Position numbers and translations under genes: made by a program. Positions 1 through 8,029 of a stretch of DNA of 64,000 nt are shown here, in pieces (within the stretch, counting starts at the first letter, position 1; the number at the start of each line of letters is the position of its first letter). The stretch lies in the NCBI RefSeq assembly GCF_025717065.2, contig NZ_JAOVZO020000023.1, positions 372,001 through 436,000 of the forward strand, given 5' to 3'. The DNA comes from Tahibacter soli. Lineage in GTDB: Bacteria; Pseudomonadota; Gammaproteobacteria; Xanthomonadales; Rhodanobacteraceae. The notes beneath the pieces were generated by a model that was not told where the DNA came from, did no database searches, and saw only the letters and a program-made list of their open reading frames with translations.

Positions 1-2
1 GC

Positions 3-86
3 TACGAAGTCGACGGCAGCGAGCCGCTCGAAGAATACGGCATCGACATCTGCGCGATCGACGGCGAGGAATTCGTGATCGAGTAA
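3..86 (+). CDS. 3' end of an unidentified gene (partial)
   Basis: An open frame entering from the left edge encodes 27 residues rich in Asp and Glu (ending AIDGEEFVIE) and stops with TAA at 84-86. A clear intrinsic terminator follows 25 bases later, which supports this as the true end of a plus-strand gene. Too little is visible to name the protein; no domain can be claimed. Confidence 0.6.
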   Translation, partial: YEVDGSEPLEEYGIDICAIDGEEFVIE

Positions 87-111
87 CGCCCGGTCGCGCA
101 TGCGTTTGCGG

Positions 112-137
112 ACGCCCCGGTCATGCCGGGGCGTTTT
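112..137 (+). terminator. Rho-independent terminator
   Basis: A perfect 9-bp stem (ACGCCCCGG at 112-120 pairing with CCGGGGCGT at 126-134) encloses a 5-base loop and is followed by TTTT. It lies just downstream of the partial gene ending at 86 and upstream of the convergent LysR gene. Confidence 0.85.
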
Positions 138-173
138 CGTTTCCGGGAATGCTTGCCGACGACGTCGTCGGGT

Positions 174-1064
174 TTATTTTTTCATCGAATTTTCAAGGAA
201 TGCCCGCAAGGCGAGCACGTCGCGATGCGCTTCCAGACCAGGCGCGCAGACGAAGTGATAGGTCTCGCCGGGAAGCACCGGCGCGAACGGCGCCACGAGC
301 AGGCCCGCGGCCAGCGCGTCGGCCACCAGCACCAGACTGACGATCGCCACGCCCTGGCCGGCGATCGCGGCCTGTACCGCCAGCATGCTGTCCGGAAATC
401 GCGCGCCGGAGCGCGTATCGAGGTCGGCCAGCTCCGCTTTCGCACACCAGCGCGGCCAGTCCGGCGGCGGTTCGGGTATGCGCCGGCCGTCGATGTGGAT
501 CAACGCGGCGCGGCGCAGATCGTCGAGCGCCGTCACGCCCAGCCGCGGACTGCAGACCGGCGCGAATACGTCGTCCCGCAGCGGATGCGCGGCGACCCCG
601 GCGAACGGACCCTTGCCGTAGCGCACGGCCACGTCCACGTCGCCCGCGCGCAACGCGACGATCTCGTTCGAGGCATGCAGGCGCAGGTCGACGTCCGGCA
701 GCAGCCGGCGCAGCTCGCCCAGCCGCTGCACCATCCAGTGGCTCAGGAAAGCCGTGGTCGAGGTCAGCGTCAGCGTGGCCGGCGCCTGCCGCCGGCGCAG
801 CGTCTCCAGCGCACCGGCGATTTCCGCGAAGCCCGACGCGACGGCGTCGTAGAGCACGCGGCCTTCGTCCGTCAGGCGGACCGAGCGCGGCGAACGCTCG
901 AGCACGCGAACGCCCACGTGCGTTTCGAGCTGGCGAATGTGGTGGCTGATCGCCGTGGGCGTGACGAACAGTTCCTCGGCCGCGGCCTTGAAACTCGATC
1001 GCCGCGCCGTCGCCTCGAAGGCGCGCAGCGATGCCAGCGGGGGAAGACGTTGCGTGCCGATGAT
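174..1064 (-). CDS. LysR-family (GcvA-like) regulator with no canonical start codon
   Basis: The frame encodes a full-length LysR-type regulator of about 296 residues: an N-terminal winged helix-turn-helix (LASLRAFEATARRSSFKAAA, then the recognition helix FVTPTAISHHI) and a C-terminal periplasmic-binding-like effector domain containing DVDVAVRYGKG. The first ATG/GTG/TTG in frame is the GTG at 917, which would delete the whole DNA-binding domain. Upstream of it the frame stays open to a TGA at 1076-1074 without any ATG, GTG or TTG. A GAGGA lies six bases before an in-frame ATC at 1064, giving a length normal for the family, so I place the start there provisionally. The gene is divergent from the PhzF-family gene at 1171, its likely target. 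An upstream ATG at 1077 is in another frame, so a one-base frameshift is the alternative. Confidence 0.75.
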   Translation of the reverse strand: MIGTQRLPPLASLRAFEATARRSSFKAAAEELFVTPTAISHHIRQLETHVGVRVLERSPRSVRLTDEGRVLYDAVASGFAEIAGALETLRRRQAPATLTLTSTTAFLSHWMVQRLGELRRLLPDVDLRLHASNEIVALRAGDVDVAVRYGKGPFAGVAAHPLRDDVFAPVCSPRLGVTALDDLRRAALIHIDGRRIPEPPPDWPRWCAKAELADLDTRSGARFPDSMLAVQAAIAGQGVAIVSLVLVADALAAGLLVAPFAPVLPGETYHFVCAPGLEAHRDVLALRAFLENSMKK

Positions 1065-1170
1065 GAATTGTCCTCATCTTCAAGGTGAAAAATGCGCGTT
1101 TGAGCATGACGAGTCGGCGGTCTACGCTGATCGCACTTCATGATAGTCGCATGCGCCACGGAGAAGAGGA

Positions 1171-2046
1171 ATGCGGAAATTCACTGCGGGACTGATCGAC
1201 GTCTTTGCCGACGAGCCGTTCGGCGGCAATCCCCTGGCGGTGGTCGAAGATGCCGACGGGCTGTCGGACGCGCAGATGCGACGCATCGCCGGCGAGTTCA
1301 ATCAGGCCGAAACCACCTTTCTGATGCGCAGCGACCGGGCCGACCGCGCGCTGCGCTCGTTCACCGCCAACGGCTCGGAAGTGTTCGGCGCGGGCCACAA
1401 TGCCCTGGGCGCCTGGCTGTGGCTCGGCGAGCACGGTTTGCTGGGGCCGCTCGATACGCCACGGACGTTCCGGCAGCAGATCGGCACGGACGTTCTGCCG
1501 ATCACGCTCGTCAACGCGGACGGAAGGGTTCATGGCCGCATGAAACAGGCACCGTTGCGCCTGTCGCCGCCGCTCGACGCGACCGACGCGCTGGCCGACG
1601 CGCTCGGGCTGGCGCGCGCCGACGTCATGCCCTTTCCGGCGCCGCGAGCGGCCGATACCGGGGCGGCGCATCTCATGGTGCGTCTGCGCGATGCCGCTGC
1701 CGTCGACAGCGCCGCGCCTTCGGCGACGGCGCTCCTGTCGGTTCTGCGCGCCGCCGGCGCGGAAGGCTGCTACGTCTACGCCTTCGATCCGGACTCGCCG
1801 GACACGGCCTACGCGCGATTCTTCAACCCGACGGTCGGATTGTGGGAAGACGCCGCCACCGGCACGGCCGCGGGTCCGCTGTGCGCCTTGCTGGGCGCGG
1901 AAGGGCTGCTGAACGCCGAGCGGACGCTCGTCGTCGAGCAGGGCGTGAAGATGGGACGGCGCAGCTGCCTGCACGTGCGGCTGACGCCGGAACCCGAGCT
2001 GTCGGGAACCGGCATCGTGGTGTTGCGCGGGATTCTGGCGTTCTGA
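1171..2046 (+). CDS. PhzF-family epimerase/isomerase-like protein
   Basis: This 291-residue protein has the PhzF/diaminopimelate-epimerase-like fold signature: the N-terminal block DVFADEPFGGNPLAVV, the family's Glu in FNQAETTFL (equivalent of the catalytic Glu of PhzF), the glycine motif GHNALG, and near the C-terminus EDAATGTAAGPL. Length matches the family (about 260-300 aa). The ATG at 1171 has GGAG seven bases upstream. Family members isomerise or epimerise small carboxylic acids. No phenazine genes lie nearby, so a phenazine role is not implied and the substrate is unknown. It is divergently transcribed from a LysR regulator about 107 bases away, the usual arrangement for a regulator and its target. 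Confidence 0.9.
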   Translation: MRKFTAGLIDVFADEPFGGNPLAVVEDADGLSDAQMRRIAGEFNQAETTFLMRSDRADRALRSFTANGSEVFGAGHNALGAWLWLGEHGLLGPLDTPRTFRQQIGTDVLPITLVNADGRVHGRMKQAPLRLSPPLDATDALADALGLARADVMPFPAPRAADTGAAHLMVRLRDAAAVDSAAPSATALLSVLRAAGAEGCYVYAFDPDSPDTAYARFFNPTVGLWEDAATGTAAGPLCALLGAEGLLNAERTLVVEQGVKMGRRSCLHVRLTPEPELSGTGIVVLRGILAF

Positions 2047-2062
2047 ACGAAGCTCAGGAATT

Positions 2063-2971
2063 TCAACCGGACGTCGCTTCCCGGCGCAACCACCGGCAGA
2101 ACGCGTCGACGGCCGGATTCGCGTCGGCGCCGCGCGGGCGGACGATCCAGAAGGCATAGGCATTGGCCACGGCGCGATCGAACGGCCTGACCAGACGGCC
2201 GTGGCGCAGATCTTCCTCGACGAGCGGCGCGACGCCCAGCGCGACGCCATGTCCCGCGACGGCCGCTTCCTGGGCGAGATAGATGCTCGCAAAGACCGGA
2301 CCGCGGGTGGCGTCGACGTCTGCCGCGCCGGCGGCGGCGAGCCACGCCGGCCAGTCCGGTACGCCGGGTCGGCCGGCAGCGCTTTCGTCGTGGAGCAGCG
2401 TGTGGTGCCGCAGATCGTCGGGTTGCACGAGCGGCCGCGGTCCGCCGGTCGCGAGCGACGGCGCGCAGACGGGAAACACCGGCGCTTCCATCAGCCGCTC
2501 GGCGGTAACGCCGGCGTAGCCGCCGCGACCGTAACGGACCGCCACGTCGACGCCGCCGCGGCCGAAATCGGCGGGCTCGTTGCCGGTCTCGATGCGCGTC
2601 TTCAGATCGGGACAGTCGCGATGGAACCGATGCAGCCGGGGCGCGAGCCACTTCGCGGCGAACGATTCCACCGTGCTGACGCGCAGGTTTGCGGCAGCGG
2701 GCGCCGTCGCGCGGTCCAGCGCCAGGTCGAGCTGTCCGAACAATTCGCTCAGCGACGCGGCTAGCGCCTCGCCCTCGACCGTCAGTGCGATCGAGCGATG
2801 GCCGCGATGGAACAGCTTCACCCCGAGGTAGGCCTCCAGGTGCTTCACCTGATGGCTGACCGCCGCCGGCGTGACAAACAGTTGCCCGGCGGCCGCCTGG
2901 AAACTGAGGTGCCGCGCGACCGCTTCGAAGGCGCGCAGGGCGTTGAGCGGGGCGGGGTGGCGCGGCTTCAC
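2063..2971 (-). CDS. LysR-family (GcvA-like) transcriptional regulator
   Basis: A 302-residue LysR regulator beginning with GTG. The N-terminal helix-turn-helix is intact (LNALRAFEAVARHLSFQAAA, then FVTPAAVSHQVKHLE), followed by the linker helix and a substrate-binding domain with GVDVAVRYGRGGY. It resembles the regulator at 174-1064 in the GcvA-type hallmarks, so the two may be paralogues. It converges on the PhzF-family gene with only 16 bases between stop codons, and its 5' side faces a block of short repeats, so its promoter must lie within or beside those repeats. Ligand and targets cannot be told from sequence. Confidence 0.93.
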   Translation of the reverse strand: MKPRHPAPLNALRAFEAVARHLSFQAAAGQLFVTPAAVSHQVKHLEAYLGVKLFHRGHRSIALTVEGEALAASLSELFGQLDLALDRATAPAAANLRVSTVESFAAKWLAPRLHRFHRDCPDLKTRIETGNEPADFGRGGVDVAVRYGRGGYAGVTAERLMEAPVFPVCAPSLATGGPRPLVQPDDLRHHTLLHDESAAGRPGVPDWPAWLAAAGAADVDATRGPVFASIYLAQEAAVAGHGVALGVAPLVEEDLRHGRLVRPFDRAVANAYAFWIVRPRGADANPAVDAFCRWLRREATSG

Positions 2972-2987
2972 GGGCGATTCGGGGTCA

Positions 2988-3212
2988 TGGGTGTCCAGGT
3001 CCTGGGTACCGGATGGGCGCCTTGAAATCTTGGGTGTCCAGATCTTGCGCTTAGGTGTCCGGATCTCGCAGGCGTCTTGAATTCTTGGGTGTCCAGATCT
3101 TGTGCTTGGGTGTCCAGATCTTGTGAATTCTTGGGTGTCCAGATCTTGGATCTCGCAGGCGTCTTGAATTCTTGGGTGTCCAGATCTTGCGGATCCCGGA
3201 TCCTGGGTGTCC
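2988..3212. repeat. Cluster of eight TGGGTGTCC-type repeats
   Basis: Eight copies of the 9-mer TGGGTGTCC (one with TAGGTGTCC) begin at 2988, 3031, 3052, 3086, 3107, 3132, 3173 and 3204, irregularly spaced by 21-43 bases, mostly within a longer unit ending CAGATCTTG. A 42-bp exact direct repeat occurs at 3061-3102 and 3148-3189. The cluster fills the gap between the divergent LysR (2971) and MBL (3318) genes, so it overlies both promoter regions. The reverse complement GGACACCCA recurs twice at the start of the SDR gene near 26036. Spacing is too irregular for CRISPR. Confidence 0.85.
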
Positions 3213-3317
3213 GCATCCTATCAAGTTAGTTTTGCTAATGCGTACGGCAAAACATCTCGTTTGTCGCGACCTCGCGCGTTCGCAACCATGCAGCCTCCAG
3301 AACGGCCGGAGATCACC

Positions 3318-4142
3318 TTGAGATTCGAAGCGCTGCACCCCGACGTGCTGATGTTCGTCGGCGACGACGACGAGTCGGTCGCCACCGCGTTCCTCGACGG
3401 CGACGACGCGCTGCTCGTCGATTCGCTCGGCAGCATCGAAGACGCGAACCGGTTGCGCGGCGTCCTGTGCGACGACATGGGCAAGACGGTGCGCGTCGTC
3501 GCCGCGACGCACTACATGAGCGACCACATCGCCGGCATGTCGGTGTTCCCCGACGCGCTGACGATCGCGCACCGGCACTATCGCCATGCGTTTCTTTCGC
3601 AGAATCGGCGCGTCGACGCGCTGTTTCGCGAACCGCGGGTCGTGTTCGACAGCGCGATGACCCTGCGCTGGGGACGGCATACGCTCTGCCTCGTGCACAA
3701 TCCCGGCAAGACCATGGACCACGTCAGTGTCGACGTGCCCACGGCCGACCTCGTCTGCGCCGGCGACAACATCGTCGGCAACATCGTCTACCTTTCCAAG
3801 GCCGATCCCGCGCTGATGCGCGGCGCGATCGGCCGCATGCGGCAGTTCGGCAGAAGCACCGTCGTCGGCGGTCACATGGGACGTTTCCCCGCCGCCGCGC
3901 TCGACAACGCGATCCACTATCTGGACCGGCTGCGCGACGCCGTCGTCGAGATCCGCCGCGAGGCGTCGCCGCAGGAAGCCGACGCCCGCATCGCCGCGAT
4001 CCGCATCGAAGCGTGCCTCGCGCCACGGGTGGAACCCGTGGCTTTCGAGCGCGTGTGGCACCGGCACAATCTGGACGTCATCGTCGCGCAGTCGACGTTC
4101 GCGCTCGATACCGCGCTCATGGCGCAGGCGGGCCGCGCATGA
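3318..4142 (+). CDS. Metallo-beta-lactamase-fold hydrolase (atypical metal motif)
   Basis: About 274 residues with an MBL fold: beta-rich N-terminus, the metal-binding loop THYMSDHIAG, a following GDN motif (CAGDNIVGN) and VGGHMGRF. The canonical HxHxDH is HxMxDH here, so one zinc ligand appears replaced by Met. Start choice: TTG at 3318 has GGAG six bases upstream and gives MRFEALHPDV; an in-frame ATG at 3288 without a ribosome site, and an even earlier codon at 3207 inside the repeat block, are alternatives. It has no signal peptide, so is probably cytoplasmic. Its stop overlaps the next MBL gene's start (ATGA at 4139), indicating one transcript. The substrate is unknown. Confidence 0.8.
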   Translation: MRFEALHPDVLMFVGDDDESVATAFLDGDDALLVDSLGSIEDANRLRGVLCDDMGKTVRVVAATHYMSDHIAGMSVFPDALTIAHRHYRHAFLSQNRRVDALFREPRVVFDSAMTLRWGRHTLCLVHNPGKTMDHVSVDVPTADLVCAGDNIVGNIVYLSKADPALMRGAIGRMRQFGRSTVVGGHMGRFPAAALDNAIHYLDRLRDAVVEIRREASPQEADARIAAIRIEACLAPRVEPVAFERVWHRHNLDVIVAQSTFALDTALMAQAGRA

Positions 4143-4978
4143 ACCTCTCGCGCAGACGATTCCTGCTCGCCAGCGGCAGCCTGTCGATGGCGACGCTGCT
4201 GCCGGGCACGCGCACGTTCGCCGCCGCGGACGCGGACGGCTTGCGCATCCGGCGGCTCGCCTGGGCGGGCGTCCGCCTGCAACTGCCGCAGGCGACGCTG
4301 TTCGTCGACCCGCTGATCAATCCCGATGCGTGGGGAGCCGCGCTCAAGGACACGCTGATCCCCGTCGACGACGCGTCGGGCGACACCTCGGTTCTCGTAA
4401 CCCATGCGCATCCCGACCACTACGACGCGAAGGCCGTGGCCGACGCGCTGGCGCGCGGCGGAACGCTGGTGCATCCGGCGGGAACGAACGCATTGACGGC
4501 GCCGCCGGGCGCGCGGGTACGACCCGCCGCCTTGTGGGAACCGCACCTGCTCGGTGACTTCACCGCAACCCCGGTGCCCGCCTCGGACGGCTACGGCGAT
4601 CCGCAGGTGTCGTGGGTCGTGTCGGCGGGTGGCCGTCGCATCTTCCACGGCGGCGATACGCTCTGGCACGGCTACTGGTGGCGCATCGGCCGTCAGTACG
4701 GTCCGTTCGACGCGGCATTCCTGCCGGTCAACGGCGCGCGTTTCGGGTGGCGCAAGCCGGTCAGCGGCCAGCCCGGGGTGCTGACGCCCGAGCAGGCGGT
4801 GGCGGCCGCGACCATCCTGGGCGCGCGCCGCCTGATTCCGATTCACTACGGCGTAACCGGCTTGGCGGAATACGTCGAGGTCGACGATCCGATCGGCCGG
4901 TTGCGCAAGGCGGCGCGCGACACGCCGGTCGACGTCCGGGCGCTGGCGCCCGGAGAGTGGGTCGACTGGGCGACCTGA
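4139..4978 (+). CDS. Exported metallo-beta-lactamase-fold hydrolase with Tat signal
   Basis: A 279-residue protein that begins with a twin-arginine signal (SRRRFLLASG, hydrophobic stretch, then ADA-type cleavage region near residue 28). The mature part is an UlaG/RomA-like MBL domain: the beta-strand LAWAGVRLQL, ligand loop THAHPDHYD, HGGDTLWHG and the late PIHYG. All expected zinc ligands are visible, unlike its upstream neighbour. The ATG overlaps the TGA of that neighbour, so they are translationally coupled. It is probably a folded, metal-loaded periplasmic hydrolase; UlaG relatives act on lactones or phosphodiesters, but the substrate here cannot be inferred. Confidence 0.88.
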   Translation: MNLSRRRFLLASGSLSMATLLPGTRTFAAADADGLRIRRLAWAGVRLQLPQATLFVDPLINPDAWGAALKDTLIPVDDASGDTSVLVTHAHPDHYDAKAVADALARGGTLVHPAGTNALTAPPGARVRPAALWEPHLLGDFTATPVPASDGYGDPQVSWVVSAGGRRIFHGGDTLWHGYWWRIGRQYGPFDAAFLPVNGARFGWRKPVSGQPGVLTPEQAVAAATILGARRLIPIHYGVTGLAEYVEVDDPIGRLRKAARDTPVDVRALAPGEWVDWAT

Positions 4979-4998
4979 AGCGACGCCGCGAAAGACCG

Positions 4999-5031
4999 AC
5001 GGCGCACCGGCGACGATCGCCGGTGCGCCGT
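4999..5031. terminator. Hairpin between convergent genes
   Basis: A 14-bp perfect stem (ACGGCGCACCGGCG at 4999-5012 with its complement at 5018-5031) encloses a 5-base loop, between the MBL gene ending at 4978 and the convergent dipeptidase ending at 5042. There is no T-run, so it may act as a weak bidirectional terminator or transcript-end stabiliser. Confidence 0.6.
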
Positions 5032-5041
5032 GCCGCACGGC

Positions 5042-7189
5042 CTACTGCACGTTGATGCGCGCGCGTTCGGCGTTCTCCCACATCGTCGCGAAGTCGTCGG
5101 CCGAGCGCTGGAAGTTGCCGCTCTGTTCCGGCGTCATCAACTGCGAGAAGCTCGTGACGAAATCGCCGATCAGGCCGTAGTGCGCGACGCCGTGGGAATC
5201 GTAGTTCCACGTCCTGAAGCCGAACGTGTACGGCGACGGGCCGATCTTCGCGCTCGCGCTCGTCGGAGGACCGGGCAGCGGCCACAGGCCGTTGACGTCG
5301 GTGCCGAGGCCGATGCCGATGCGGTCCGGATCGATCACTTTGAGTTTCATCGCGTCGAGTACCTTGGCGTACATCTGCTGGAACGACGTCGCCGAACCCG
5401 TGTGCCCGAGGCCGATCATGCCGCCGACATCGACGATGCGCTTGTAGACGTCGATCGAGCGGTCGTTCTCGCTCGCTTGCGCGCCCTCGCGCAGACCGTT
5501 GTGGCCGGAGTTGACCGGATAGCCGAACGTTTCGGCGAGGTCGAGCACGTCGTCGACGGCGAAGGCCGACATGTGGTCGACGTCGATCAGCATGCCGAAC
5601 TTCATCATGTCCTTCACCGCGAACTCGCCGAGCGTCGACAGGTCCTTCGCGTTGCGATGACCGACGCCGCTGGCGCACACCGGCGGCGCCGGCGGCTCGT
5701 CGAACGGATCGATGCCGAGCTTCACGGCGCGCGCGGCGGCGAGCGCCGCGTCGAAGCCGTTCTTCACGAAGCGGTGCTTGATGTCGGTGCCGGCGCAGAC
5801 GAGATCCCACCATGTGCCGTTGATGTGGAAATTGGAAAGGTTGAAAAAGTCTTCATACAGCGCCGTGCCGCCGAACTTGTTGTCGATCAGATGGATCGGA
5901 AACTGGTAGCGCACGCCCTTGTCCCACAGGCGCTGCAGCTCGGCGTGCACCTTCGTTTCGGACGCCGTGCCCCCGGTCTTCACGATCGTGCCGTCGTCGT
6001 GGAAGTTGCCGATGTTGTCGACCTCCATGCCGAGCACCACCGCGAGCTTGCCCGACCGCACGATGTCGCGCAGCTGCGCCGGCGTGTAGGCGATCTGCAT
6101 GAAGTCGCCGTGGCGCAGCGCCATGTCTTTCATTTCCTGGATCTGCACGTCGGCCGATTTCTTGTCGTCGCCGTTGATGTCGCCCGGGCCCATCACCGCG
6201 GCCGCCAGCGTCTCGTTGTTCACGGCCAGCGCGACCATCACCTTGAGGCCGCCTTCGTGCGCGCGGCGGATCCAGTCGATCCACATCGTCTGGTGCGTGA
6301 TGTCGTTGTACGCCGGCCAGCCGACGAACCAGGGATACCCTCTCGCGCCGTCGGAATGGTGGTGGTGCGCGGCGCCGAGTTCGTTCTCGAGCTCGCCGAC
6401 GATGATTTCGCGCAGCGAGTCGCCGCAGAGGTTGTCGATGCCGACGCCGCCGTGCGTCGGATTGTCGGTCGACAGCGCGTCGTCGACGACCCACGGCCGG
6501 TCGTATTTGACGCAGTCGTTGCCGCTCTTGAACGCCGGCATCAGCGTCTGGATGTCCGGCGCGCCGTGTATCAGCTTGCCGCCGAACGCGAGGTGCGACA
6601 TCGGATGCGTATGCATGTCGACGAAGCCCGCCAGCGGAAAGCCGGTGCCGGCGGATTCGAACACCCATTCCTGTTCGGGCGGCTGGTCGGTGCGGCGACC
6701 GCCGTCGGCCATCGCCGTCGGCGTGCCCGAGGCGGTCGCCCCGCCCAGCGCCGAGAGGAAAGTGCCGACGTGCGAACGCACGGTCCAGCGGGGACCGGCG
6801 GCCTCGTATTCGATCGCCCACCGCTGGCGATCGTCGCCCGTGAAGTCCGCGAGCTGCGTGCGCGTGCCGACGGCGGCGCTGCCGCCCTTCACCTCGAGAT
6901 AGCGGCCGAGTTCGGACTTGATGTAGAACCAGCCGCCGCCGGCCGGCACGACTTCCCAGACTTCGCGCGACATGTTGAGCTTGCCGCGCAGGTTCGTCAG
7001 CGTGCCGGCGGCCGACGCGCCGTTGACGGGGTCGATGTAGATGCTGGCAAGGCCGCTCTTGATGAAGTACTTGCCCGGGGCGAACGTAAACGATCCGCCG
7101 TTCGCCTGAGCGGCGAGCGGCAGCGATGCGAGCACCGCGAGGGCGAGGCACGCGAGGCGCGGGGCGCGTTGGATTCCCTGTGTTTTCAT
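5042..7189 (-). CDS. Secreted M19-family membrane-dipeptidase-like protein with beta-trefoil domain
   Basis: A 715-residue protein. An Sec signal peptide (hydrophobic CLALAVLASLPLAAQA, cleavage about residue 29) is followed by a roughly 150-residue beta-trefoil-like region with repeated hydrophobic strands (KYFIKSGLASIYI, GRYLEVKGG, GTFLSALGG). A peptidase M19 domain follows from about residue 185: metal loop VDMHTHP (H193, H195), the bridging-Glu region VVLGMEVDN, IDVDHMS, VNSGHNGL and GIGLGTDVNG. M19 enzymes are zinc dipeptidases or related amidohydrolases; the extra domain makes it nearly twice the usual length. The ATG at 7189 has an AGGAAG upstream. It is divergent from the sigma-factor gene. 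Confidence 0.85.
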   Translation of the reverse strand: MKTQGIQRAPRLACLALAVLASLPLAAQANGGSFTFAPGKYFIKSGLASIYIDPVNGASAAGTLTNLRGKLNMSREVWEVVPAGGGWFYIKSELGRYLEVKGGSAAVGTRTQLADFTGDDRQRWAIEYEAAGPRWTVRSHVGTFLSALGGATASGTPTAMADGGRRTDQPPEQEWVFESAGTGFPLAGFVDMHTHPMSHLAFGGKLIHGAPDIQTLMPAFKSGNDCVKYDRPWVVDDALSTDNPTHGGVGIDNLCGDSLREIIVGELENELGAAHHHHSDGARGYPWFVGWPAYNDITHQTMWIDWIRRAHEGGLKVMVALAVNNETLAAAVMGPGDINGDDKKSADVQIQEMKDMALRHGDFMQIAYTPAQLRDIVRSGKLAVVLGMEVDNIGNFHDDGTIVKTGGTASETKVHAELQRLWDKGVRYQFPIHLIDNKFGGTALYEDFFNLSNFHINGTWWDLVCAGTDIKHRFVKNGFDAALAAARAVKLGIDPFDEPPAPPVCASGVGHRNAKDLSTLGEFAVKDMMKFGMLIDVDHMSAFAVDDVLDLAETFGYPVNSGHNGLREGAQASENDRSIDVYKRIVDVGGMIGLGHTGSATSFQQMYAKVLDAMKLKVIDPDRIGIGLGTDVNGLWPLPGPPTSASAKIGPSPYTFGFRTWNYDSHGVAHYGLIGDFVTSFSQLMTPEQSGNFQRSADDFATMWENAERARINVQ

Positions 7190-7440
7190 GTCGTCTTCCT
7201 CGATGTTCGTGGATGACGCCGCGGCTTGCGCGGCGGAACGGCAATGGCCGGTTCGAGGGGGAAGTACGACGTTTGCGTTCGCGGTCCGCCAACGACGCGC
7301 CGGGAGAAGCGCGATTCGTCGAAACGATTTCTCATGTGCGCTTTGCGGGCGTCGCGACGTTGAGGTTGCAGACGACGCGGAGCGAGGGCACAGCACCCGG
7401 CGCTCCGGCCGCAGACATTCCATTTCCGGATGTATACGTT

Positions 7441-8028
7441 ATGACAATGCTGCGCTACAGCGCCGACGCGGCGCTCGAACCTCGCGGGTTCACCCGACTG
7501 CTCGATGCATCGCGCTGCGGCGACGAAGAAGCCTGGTCGCAACTGGTGCGGCAGGTCTACGGCGACCTCGTGCGCCTGGCGCATCGGCAGCGATCCGAAT
7601 ACGCCGTGCCGGCGACGCTCGGCACGACAGGACTCGTGCACGAGTGCTATCTGCGGATCGCGGGCGGCGCGCGCGAGCGCATCGAGAACCGCCGGCACTT
7701 CTTCAGTCTCGCCAGCCGCGTGATGCGCCAGGTGCTTTGCGACTACGCGCGCACGTCGCTGCGCGTCAAGCGCGGCGGATTGCAGCAGCGCGAGGATCTC
7801 GACGCGTGGGACGCCGAAGCGCGCAGCGAAGCGGAGGATCTCGTCTACATCGACGAGCTCCTGACCCAGCTCGAAGCGCAGAACGAAGCCTGGGCGCGCG
7901 TCGTCGAGTGCCGCTACTTCGCCGGACTCGGCGACGAGGAAACGGCGGAAACGCTCGGCATCGCGCTGCGCACCGCGCAGCGGCACTGGAGCGACGCGCG
8001 CGCGTGGCTCGCCGAGCGCATGCGCTGA
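7441..8028 (+). CDS. ECF sigma factor of the TIGR02999 type
   Basis: A 195-residue sigma-70-like protein. Region 2 is recognisable (DLVRLAHRQRSEY, then LVHECYLRI, and RHFFSLASRVMRQVLCDYAR), and region 4 shows the helix-turn-helix ETAETLGIALRTAQRHWSDARAWL. These features match the TIGR02999 'X6' family common in Xanthomonads, Acidobacteria and Planctomycetes. I chose the ATG at 7441; a second ATG lies two codons on. The kinase gene begins one base after its stop, the usual pairing for this family. No classical anti-sigma gene is adjacent, so control probably involves phosphorylation by the neighbouring kinase (inference). Confidence 0.9.
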   Translation: MTMLRYSADAALEPRGFTRLLDASRCGDEEAWSQLVRQVYGDLVRLAHRQRSEYAVPATLGTTGLVHECYLRIAGGARERIENRRHFFSLASRVMRQVLCDYARTSLRVKRGGLQQREDLDAWDAEARSEAEDLVYIDELLTQLEAQNEAWARVVECRYFAGLGDEETAETLGIALRTAQRHWSDARAWLAERMR

Positions 8029-8029
8029 C

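Noticed and set aside
1301-2292. Minus-strand frames opposite the PhzF-family gene.
   Set aside because: Shadow frames; the plus-strand protein has conserved PhzF motifs and a ribosome site.
2988-3212. CRISPR-like array.
   Set aside because: Repeat core is only 9 bp, spacing varies from 21 to 43 bases, spacers are themselves repetitive and no cas genes are nearby.
2968-3216. An 82-codon minus-strand frame encoding repeated DLDTQEFKTPARS peptides.
   Set aside because: It is the translation of the short DNA repeats, upstream of and overlapping the LysR start; no ribosome site and the repeats run in more than one frame.
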